From contig NZ_JENB01000001.1 in assembly GCF_000708715.2 (NCBI RefSeq), forward strand, positions 186,001 to 250,000: a stretch of DNA of 64,000 nt, given 5' to 3'. This document shows positions 58,316 through 64,000 of this stretch, one piece after another; the first letter of the stretch is position 1; each line of letters begins with the position of its first letter. The translations under genes were made by a program, and so were the position numbers. The notes below the pieces were generated by a model. The model searched no databases. It saw only the letters and a list, made by a program, of their open reading frames with translations, and was not told the DNA's origin. This DNA comes from Pseudomonas putida W15Oct28 (GTDB lineage: Bacteria > Pseudomonadota > Gammaproteobacteria > Pseudomonadales > Pseudomonadaceae).

Positions 58316-58489
58316 CACCGAAAAGCCCTCGCTGCCGCCCCTGGAACATCCATGACCACTTGCGCAAGGCCTCGGCACCCGCGGTCATCCCATCCCATGA
58401 CTCGTCCGAGCCGTTATAGGGCGCCCGCGCAAGCCGGTGCCATAGTGCCGCCACGTTAGTGCACCACATAACAACAAGAGGTAAGCCGT

Positions 58490-59866
58490 ATGTCCGTTTC
58501 CAAACGCTCCGTAGAAGATGCGCCGCTCAACGGGTTCCACCGCAAACTGACAGTCTATTCTGCTGGCGGGCCTTTTCTCGATGGCTACGTACTGAGCATC
58601 ATCGGCGTCGCCATGCTGCAAATCACCAATGCCTTGCAGCTGTCGGCCCTGTGGGAAGGGCTGATCGCCGCGTCAGCATTGATCGGTGTCTTCCTGGGTG
58701 GTTTTCTCGGTGGCTGGTTCACCGACAAATACGGGCGCAAGGTGCTGTACCTGGTCGACCTGGTCGCCATCGTCGGTTTCTCGGTGGCGCAGTTCTGGGT
58801 CGAGTCGGCCTGGGCCCTGTTCGCCTGGCGGTTGCTGATCGGTATCGCGGTCGGTGCCGACTACCCGATCGCCACGTCGCTACTGGCCGAGTTCCTGCCA
58901 CGCAAGCAGCGTGGGCCGTTGTTGGCCGCCATGGTATTGATGTGGTTTGCCGGGGCCGCCGTGGCCTACATGGTCGGCGAACTGCTGCTGCGCGTGGGCG
59001 GTGAAGACGGTTGGCGCTATGTATTGGCCAGCGCCCTGATACCGGGTGCGCTGTTCCTGGTTGCCCGCAGTGGCACACCGGAGTCGCCACGCTGGCTGCT
59101 GAGCAAAGGCCGAACCGCCGAAGCCGATGCCGTGATCAAGAAAGTCTATGGGCCCGACTACTCCATTGCCGACCTGCCGGAGCAGACCAGCGACAAACCG
59201 GTGTCGGTGTGGTCGCTGTTCCACTCCGGTTACGGCAAGCGCATGGCCTTCGTCACCCTGTTCTGGACCTGCGCGATCGTGCCGCTGTTCGCCATCTACT
59301 CGTTTGCCCCCAAAGTGCTGCAGGCACTGCAACTGACCGGTGACTGGGCGGCCTTTGGCTCCATCGCCATCACCTTGCTGTTCACCCTGGGCTGCCTGGT
59401 GGCCACCAAGCTGATCAACCGCCTGGGCCGGCGCAACATGCTGATCCACAGCTTCCTTTGGTCGGGCATGTCGCTGGTGCTGCTGGGGGTGTTCCCGGAT
59501 GCCTCGCCGACGACCGTACTGGTGCTGTTCGGCGCTTATGCCGTGCTGATCGGCGGCGCCCAGGTGCTTGAATACGTCTACCCCAACGAGCTGTTCCCCA
59601 CCGAAATCCGTGCGTCGGCGGTGGGCCTGGCCACTTCGTTGTCACGCATCGGCGCGGCGGTGGGCACGTACCTGGTGCCGATCTCCCTGGCCTCCTACGG
59701 CATTGCCAACACCATGTTCGCTGCTGCCCTGATCTCGCTGTTCGGCGCCCTGATTTCCTGGTGGCTGGCCCCCGAGACCAGCAAGCTCGACCTGCAGCAA
59801 GCCGCGGCGCTGGGTAACTCCACCCGCACCACTTGCGCTGCCAAACCCGTTGTTCGTAAAGCCTGA
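58490..59866 (+). CDS. MFS transporter, sugar/metabolite:H+ symporter subfamily
   Basis: 458 aa, twelve helices. AGGPFLDGYVLSIIGVAM in helix 1, GGWFTDKYGRKVLYLVDL in loop 2-3, SPRWLLSKGRTAEAD after helix 6 and VYPNELFPTEIRASAVG before the last helices, all features of the sugar porter-like subgroup that in Pseudomonas also moves organic acids. It lies 12 bp before a cupin gene and is co-transcribed with it. Confidence 0.9.
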   Translation: MSVSKRSVEDAPLNGFHRKLTVYSAGGPFLDGYVLSIIGVAMLQITNALQLSALWEGLIAASALIGVFLGGFLGGWFTDKYGRKVLYLVDLVAIVGFSVAQFWVESAWALFAWRLLIGIAVGADYPIATSLLAEFLPRKQRGPLLAAMVLMWFAGAAVAYMVGELLLRVGGEDGWRYVLASALIPGALFLVARSGTPESPRWLLSKGRTAEADAVIKKVYGPDYSIADLPEQTSDKPVSVWSLFHSGYGKRMAFVTLFWTCAIVPLFAIYSFAPKVLQALQLTGDWAAFGSIAITLLFTLGCLVATKLINRLGRRNMLIHSFLWSGMSLVLLGVFPDASPTTVLVLFGAYAVLIGGAQVLEYVYPNELFPTEIRASAVGLATSLSRIGAAVGTYLVPISLASYGIANTMFAAALISLFGALISWWLAPETSKLDLQQAAALGNSTRTTCAAKPVVRKA

Positions 59867-59878
59867 AGGAGCCTATTC

Positions 59879-60229
59879 GTGAGCCAAGTACTGACTGTCG
59901 TGCGCAATGCCCCCCTCGCGTCGCTGGGGGCCCCTGCCCCGGCCCGCCTGCCGATCGGTGAACCCGTCGCCCAGGCCGCCACCGCCCAGGACCAGACCGA
60001 CGAAGCCGTCGGCGCCAGCATCGGCGTATGGGAAAGCAGCCCGGGCGTGTTCCGCCGACACCTGAAAAACCGTGAGTTCAGCCACATTGTCAGCGGCTGG
60101 TGCACCTTCACCCCCGACGGTGGCGAGCCGGTGGAGCTGCGCGCCGGCGACGCAGTGCTGTTCCCGGAGAACTGCGAGGGTGTATGGGACATTCGCGAAA
60201 CCCTGCGCAAGACTTACGTACTGTTCTAA
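59879..60229 (+). CDS. Cupin-domain protein (DUF861 type)
   Basis: 116 aa from GTG 59879 with AAGGAG 7 bp upstream. One small beta-barrel: GVWESSPGVFRRHLKNREFSHIVSGWCTFTPDGGEPVELRAGDAVLFPENCEGVWDI, a pattern of the DUF861/(S)-ureidoglycine-type cupins. Such proteins often sit beside amine oxidases. Co-transcribed with the MFS and RidA-type genes. Confidence 0.85.
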   Translation: MSQVLTVVRNAPLASLGAPAPARLPIGEPVAQAATAQDQTDEAVGASIGVWESSPGVFRRHLKNREFSHIVSGWCTFTPDGGEPVELRAGDAVLFPENCEGVWDIRETLRKTYVLF

Positions 60230-60240
60230 GGGATGAGCCG

Positions 60241-60579
60241 ATGATTGAACGTATCAACCCCGGCAAACGGGCCAGCCAGATGGTGCTGGTGGATGGCCAT
60301 ATCGAAACCTCCGGTATTGTGGCCCTGCTGCCAGGCGACATTGCTGCGCAAACCCGCTGCGTGCTGACGCAGCTGGAGCAGTGGCTGGCGCAGATCGGCG
60401 CAGGCAAAGGCAACCTCACCCGCATGCAGATCTGGCTAGCAGATATGGGTGAGTTTGCCGCGATGAATGAGGTATATGACGCCTGGGTCGGTGACCAGCC
60501 ACCGGTGCGGGCCTGTGTAGGTGCAGCCCTGGCTGCCCCCGAGTACCGCATCGAGATTCAAGCCTTCGGCCAGTTCTAG
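60241..60579 (+). CDS. RidA family (YjgF/YER057c/UK114) protein
   Basis: 112 aa. RidA enzymes hydrolyse reactive imines and enamines. The conserved VLTQLEQWLAQIGAGKGNLTRMQIWLADMGEFAAMNEVYDAW and PPVRACVGAALAAPEYRIEIQAFG are present; the substrate-binding Arg is the one in VRACV. Placed behind a cupin and near two amine oxidases, it would deal with imine products. Starts 11 bp after the cupin. Confidence 0.9.
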   Translation: MIERINPGKRASQMVLVDGHIETSGIVALLPGDIAAQTRCVLTQLEQWLAQIGAGKGNLTRMQIWLADMGEFAAMNEVYDAWVGDQPPVRACVGAALAAPEYRIEIQAFGQF

Positions 60580-60620
60580 CCCCACAGAGATAGCACATGC
60601 CTTGAGGTCGGCGCGGTCGG

Positions 60621-60737
60621 TGTGGGAGCGGCCTTGTGTCGCGAAAGGGCTGCAAAGCAGCCCCAGCAATGTTTGCATCAAGGCTGAAATCCTGGGGCCG
60701 CGTTGCGGCCCTTTCGCGACACAAGGCCGCTCCCACA
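60621..60737. repeat. Long inverted repeat of the second REP family
   Basis: TGTGGGAGCGGCCTTGTGTCGCGAAAGGGCTGCAAAGCAGCCCC and its mirror CGCGTTGCGGCCCTTTCGCGACACAAGGCCGCTCCCACA. Same family as the element behind mrdA (33664-33799). It lies between convergent ridA-like and regulator genes. Confidence 0.88.
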
Positions 60738-60773
60738 GAGACCCCGTCCCTCAGCAAGAAGAGTGTTAGGCGC

Positions 60774-61832
60774 TTACAATTCCGGGTCCAGCCCCACCTT
60801 GTCGCCATGCCAGTCAAACCGCTCCACTTCATGCCTGCGCTTGCGGAAGCTATACGGCGTCTCGCCATACTGCTTGCGGAACCACAAGATAAAGTGCGAC
60901 GCATCGGAAAACCCGCAGGCCAAAGCAATGGTGGTGATGTTCTGGCTAGTGTTCACCAGCAACCGCCGGGCATGGTCCAGGCGCAGCTTGCGCCAGTAGT
61001 TGGCCGGCGGTTCCTGGGTATTGGCGACAAATTCGCGGTGCAACTGCCGGGGGTGGGTGCCCACCGCTTCGGCCACGGCCTTGAGCGTCATCGAGGCGTC
61101 CAGGTTGGCGCGCATGAAACTGATCGCCCGCTGCACGCGGTCGTTCTGGTACACGCATTCGCTGGCCACCTTGTCCTGCTCTGCAGCAGGCTCATCCACC
61201 AGCAGGTACTCCAGCCCTTTCTGCGCCCGCACTGCGCCGCAATGCCGGCGGATCAGGTTGGCCGCCAGCTCAATGGCCGTGCCGCCCGGGCAGGTGATGA
61301 TGCCGCGGTCGTCCACGTAGCTCTTGTCGATCACCGCCGTGGACAGTGGAAAGCGCTCCTTGAACTCATCACGCAGGGTGAAATGCAGCGCACAGCGCCG
61401 GCCATCGAGCAGCCCGGCTTTACCCAGCACGAACGACCCCGAGCACAGGGCGATGATCGGGATATTCGCCGCATGCACCTCACGCAGCGCATCCAGCAGC
61501 CAGGCCGGCGGGTTGCGGGTTTCGTCCAGCAGGCCACCGGCCAGCACCACATAGTCGTACTGGGCAAACAGGTTCAGCGGCTTGGTCGGCAAAATGGGCA
61601 TCCCGCAACTGGCCGTGATCGGCTGGTCGTCCAGCGTCATCCAGTCCCACTGGCAGAACACCTGCTGGCTGCGGAATGACTTGTCCGCCGCAAAGCGCAG
61701 CGAGTCCACCAACCCCGCCACCGGCACCAGGGTGAAGTGGTTCATCAGCACGAAGCCTACCCGCAGTTCGGGTTTGACCTGCGCAGTGATGACGGGGGCT
61801 TGTACCGGTTGTTCTTGTTGTTCGGCAAACAT
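60774..61832 (-). CDS. GlxA-family AraC regulator (DJ-1/PfpI domain plus AraC HTH)
   Basis: 352 aa. The N-terminal amidase-like domain (about 25-190: VGFVLMNHFTLVPVAGLVDSLRFA, YDYVVLAGGLLDE, IPIIALCSGSFVLGKAGLLDG with the nucleophile-elbow Cys) is fused to a C-terminal AraC HTH (about 245-345: GTHPRQLHREF, IALACGFSDASHFILWFRKQYGETP). Relatives GbdR, CdhR and ArgR sense glycine betaine, carnitine or arginine. It sits between two gene groups with amine oxidases and so probably controls them. Confidence 0.9.
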   Translation of the reverse strand: MFAEQQEQPVQAPVITAQVKPELRVGFVLMNHFTLVPVAGLVDSLRFAADKSFRSQQVFCQWDWMTLDDQPITASCGMPILPTKPLNLFAQYDYVVLAGGLLDETRNPPAWLLDALREVHAANIPIIALCSGSFVLGKAGLLDGRRCALHFTLRDEFKERFPLSTAVIDKSYVDDRGIITCPGGTAIELAANLIRRHCGAVRAQKGLEYLLVDEPAAEQDKVASECVYQNDRVQRAISFMRANLDASMTLKAVAEAVGTHPRQLHREFVANTQEPPANYWRKLRLDHARRLLVNTSQNITTIALACGFSDASHFILWFRKQYGETPYSFRKRRHEVERFDWHGDKVGLDPEL

Positions 61833-62032
61833 GGACGCTGGCCTCGTGACATCCGTAATGGCGCCATTCTAAAGCGCGCCCTGCGTCCGTCATATCATAT
61901 GCATCACCACAAATAGGAAATGCGTGACAAAAGGCGGCGCCGTTCTATCAATTGTCATGGCTGTAATATCAGCCCCCTGGCCCGGCTGAGCATCATGTAG
62001 GCACAAGACAAACATGCTCAGAGGCACCCCTC

Positions 62033-63424
62033 ATGTACCGTGGATTCTGGTATGCCCAGGCGCTTGACCTGGACAACGACCTGGCCCCTGCCCTGCAGGA
62101 CTCGATTCAAGCCGACGTGTGCATCGTCGGCGGTGGCTTCCTTGGCCTGTGGTCGGCCATCCGCCTGAAACAGGCGCACCCGGAAAAAACCATCGTCATC
62201 GTCGAGCGCGACCGCTGCGGCTCGGGTGCCAGCGGGCGCAACGGGGGCGTGGCTACCAACTGGTGGGGCAAGTACCTGTCGGTGCGCACCATCTGCGGGG
62301 ATGTCGAGGCGCGGCGCATCTGCGAGGCGGCCGAATCGGCCATCGACGAGATCGGCAGCTTCTGCCAGGAGCACGGCATCGACGCCCAGTACCGCAAGGA
62401 CGGCTGGCTGTGGACGGCCACCAACCAGCGGCAGATGAATTCCTGGCGCGTGCTCACCGACGGCCTGCAGAAACTCGACGTCAACCCGTTTCAGGAACTG
62501 GACCGCCAGACCATCCGCGGCCGCGTCGGCTCGCCGCTGGTGCTGGGCGGCATCTTCGACCCCAACGCGGCAACCGTACAGCCCGCCATGCTGGCCCGCG
62601 GCCTGCGCCGTGTGGCACTGAAACTGGGCGTGCAGATTTTCGAAAAATCGCCGTTCACTCACCTGCAGCGCGGCAAGCACCCGGTGGTGCACACCGCCAA
62701 AGGCCATGTAAAAGCCCACCACGTGGTGCTGGCGCTCAACGCCTGGGGCGCGCAATTTCCCGAGCTGCGCCGGATGATCGCGATCATGTCCAGCGACATG
62801 GTCGCCACCGCGCCGGTCAAGGCCAAGCTCGACGCCATCGGTTTCAGCGGCGGCGAATGCATGACCGACTCGCGCACCGTGCTCAACTACTGGCGCAACA
62901 CCCCGGACGGGCGCGTGGTGTTCGGCAAGCCGCTGGGCCAGTTCGCCTATGCCGGACGCATCGGCAACCTGTATGAAAAACCCTCGCCGGCCGCCGACAA
63001 GGTGGCTGCCGAACTGCGCCGCCTGTACCCGCAGCTGCAGGATGTACCGGTGGTCAGCAGTTGGACCGGGCCAATCGACCGCACCATGAAGGGCCTGCCC
63101 AACTTCGGCTACCTCGACCATCACCAGACCGTCAGCTACGGCATCGGTTTTTCCGGCAACGGCGTGGCCACCACCGTGTTTGCCAGCCGCATCATCAAGT
63201 CGCTGGCCACCCATGCCACCGACGAGTGGGCCAACTGTGGCCTGGTCAACCAGAAGATGAAGCTGCTGCCGCCAGAGCCGTTCCGCTTCTTTGGTGCGCA
63301 CCTGGTACGCGATGCGCTGGTGCGCAAGGAATCGCTGGAAGACCACGACCAGGATGCCGGTTTCATCACCCGCCAACTGGTCGGCATGGCGCCAGCCGGT
63401 TACGTGCCCGCGCAAAAAAAATAA
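62033..63424 (+). CDS. FAD-dependent oxidoreductase, DAO family
   Basis: 463 aa. FAD-binding VCIVGGGFLGLWSAIRLKQAHP near residue 30, then VERDRCGSGASGRNGGVATNWWGKY, and the C-terminal GIGFSGNGVATTVFASR. It differs from the OrdL-like protein at 56906 in length and in the NWWGKY motif. It has GAGG 9 bp before the ATG. Likely an amine or amino acid oxidase/dehydrogenase, in operon with the following dehydrogenase (10 bp gap). Divergent from the GlxA-type regulator, which suggests direct control. Confidence 0.85.
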   Translation: MYRGFWYAQALDLDNDLAPALQDSIQADVCIVGGGFLGLWSAIRLKQAHPEKTIVIVERDRCGSGASGRNGGVATNWWGKYLSVRTICGDVEARRICEAAESAIDEIGSFCQEHGIDAQYRKDGWLWTATNQRQMNSWRVLTDGLQKLDVNPFQELDRQTIRGRVGSPLVLGGIFDPNAATVQPAMLARGLRRVALKLGVQIFEKSPFTHLQRGKHPVVHTAKGHVKAHHVVLALNAWGAQFPELRRMIAIMSSDMVATAPVKAKLDAIGFSGGECMTDSRTVLNYWRNTPDGRVVFGKPLGQFAYAGRIGNLYEKPSPAADKVAAELRRLYPQLQDVPVVSSWTGPIDRTMKGLPNFGYLDHHQTVSYGIGFSGNGVATTVFASRIIKSLATHATDEWANCGLVNQKMKLLPPEPFRFFGAHLVRDALVRKESLEDHDQDAGFITRQLVGMAPAGYVPAQKK

Positions 63425-63434
63425 GGACAAGACC

Positions 63435-64000
63435 GTGAGCGAACATATCGTCTTCCTTGACGACGAAGGCCTGGCGCCTTCCACCCGCCTCAAGCGCCCT
63501 GACTGCGAACACAGCTGGCAGCAGTTTGCCTACACCCACCCCGACCAGGTGCTGGAGCACCTGAAAGACGCGACGGTGGCGCTGACCTGTAGCGTGCCGC
63601 TGCGCGAAAAGCACCTGCGCCAGTTGCCCAGGCTGAAGATGATCTCGCTGGCCCTGACCGGCCGCGACATCGTCGATGTCGACTACTGCGAAGCCCACGG
63701 CATCGAAGTATCGAGCGTACCCGGCTATGCCGCCAACACCGTGGCCGAGCACAGCCTGGCGATGATCCTTGAACTGTTCCGCCGTCCGGCCGCCTTCACC
63801 CGCCTGATGCGCCAGGTGCATGCCGGCGACAAGCCGTACCAGAACATCTACTTCAACCACCGCATCCGCGATGTGCGCGACAAACAGCTGGCGATCATCG
63901 GCAGCGGCCCGATTGCCCTGCGCCTGGCGCACCTGGCGCGGGCGTTCGGTATGCAGGTGCTGTTCGAAGACCGTGGCGGCAAGCGCCAGGGCGCCGACTG
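63435..64000 (+). CDS. D-isomer-specific 2-hydroxyacid dehydrogenase (partial, runs off the window)
   Basis: Starts at GTG 63435 with AAGGA 8 bp upstream; the first 188 codons are present and open at the end. LTCSVPLREKHLRQLPRLKMISLALTGRDIVDVDYCEAHGIEV and the conserved VPGYAANTVAEHSLAMILELFRR are the catalytic-domain hallmarks; the NAD-binding domain begins RDVRDKQLAIIGSGPIALRLAHLARAFG (a GxGxxA-type turn). The catalytic Arg, Glu and His would lie beyond the edge. Likely reduces a 2-oxo acid made by the neighbouring oxidase, or the reverse. Confidence 0.88.
   Translation, partial: MSEHIVFLDDEGLAPSTRLKRPDCEHSWQQFAYTHPDQVLEHLKDATVALTCSVPLREKHLRQLPRLKMISLALTGRDIVDVDYCEAHGIEVSSVPGYAANTVAEHSLAMILELFRRPAAFTRLMRQVHAGDKPYQNIYFNHRIRDVRDKQLAIIGSGPIALRLAHLARAFGMQVLFEDRGGKRQGAD

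Overview
This window is GC-rich chromosomal DNA from a Pseudomonas, most likely the P. putida group. The evidence is the gene repertoire (pobA/pobC, vanAB-vanR, OprD porin, benzoylformate decarboxylase, sfnR-type regulator, a CrcY-like RNA), many REP-type palindromes with the core GCGGGC..GCCCGCTCCCACA, and sigma-54 promoters. One stretch, about 15.0-18.15 kb, is conspicuously AT-rich and carries decayed toxin-immunity genes.

Layout. 0-7.1 kb: start codon of a divergent gene (probably pobA), its AraC regulator, a MerR regulator with HMG-CoA lyase, a CrcY-like small RNA behind a near-consensus sigma-54 promoter, MgtC-like protein, DUF3203 protein, CcoG and a MocR regulator. 7.1-13.1 kb: three tandem paralogous hybrid histidine kinases, then a convergent SDR. 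13.9-18.5 kb: an Rhs 'graveyard' with one apparently intact toxin tip plus overlapping immunity gene, a second broken Rhs core and tip, two broken and two intact small immunity-like genes, and a PAAR protein. 18.6-31.6 kb: DMT exporter, then aromatic acid catabolism: vanAB with vanR, and a benzoylformate module (mdlC, MFS, aldehyde dehydrogenase, OprD porin) with a divergent LysR, and a second aromatic-acid MFS. GGATCC-centred palindromes mark both the vanA and the distal MFS promoters, suggesting one VanR regulon. 31.8-33.8 kb: a second-type PBP2 gene. 33.9-38.9 kb: a complete branched-chain amino acid-type ABC importer, with a divergent FadR-type regulator. 40.0-52.8 kb: a large minus-strand catabolic cluster (hydantoinase/oxoprolinase A and B, class I aminotransferase, uronate dehydrogenase-like protein, FAD amine oxidase, ThDP decarboxylase-like enzyme, semialdehyde dehydrogenase), two SDRs and a TetR regulator. 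The hydantoinase and SDR promoters share the same TetR-type operator placed between -35 and -10. 52.8-55.9 kb: an msuE-sfnB-sfnR-like organosulfur operon behind a sigma-54 promoter. 56.1-64 kb: GST, two FAD-dependent amine/amino acid oxidoreductases, MFS, cupin, RidA-like protein, a GlxA-type AraC regulator and a truncated D-2-hydroxyacid dehydrogenase.

Working together: the window is dominated by catabolic cassettes, each with its own importer and local regulator. The vanillate, 4-hydroxybenzoate and benzoylformate blocks all feed protocatechuate or benzoate. The 40-52 kb cluster reads as a route from a cyclic amide or imide, through an amino acid and a 2-oxo acid, to an aldehyde and then an acid, but its substrate cannot be read from sequence. 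Family assignments rest on recognised motifs and remembered homologues; no database search was run.
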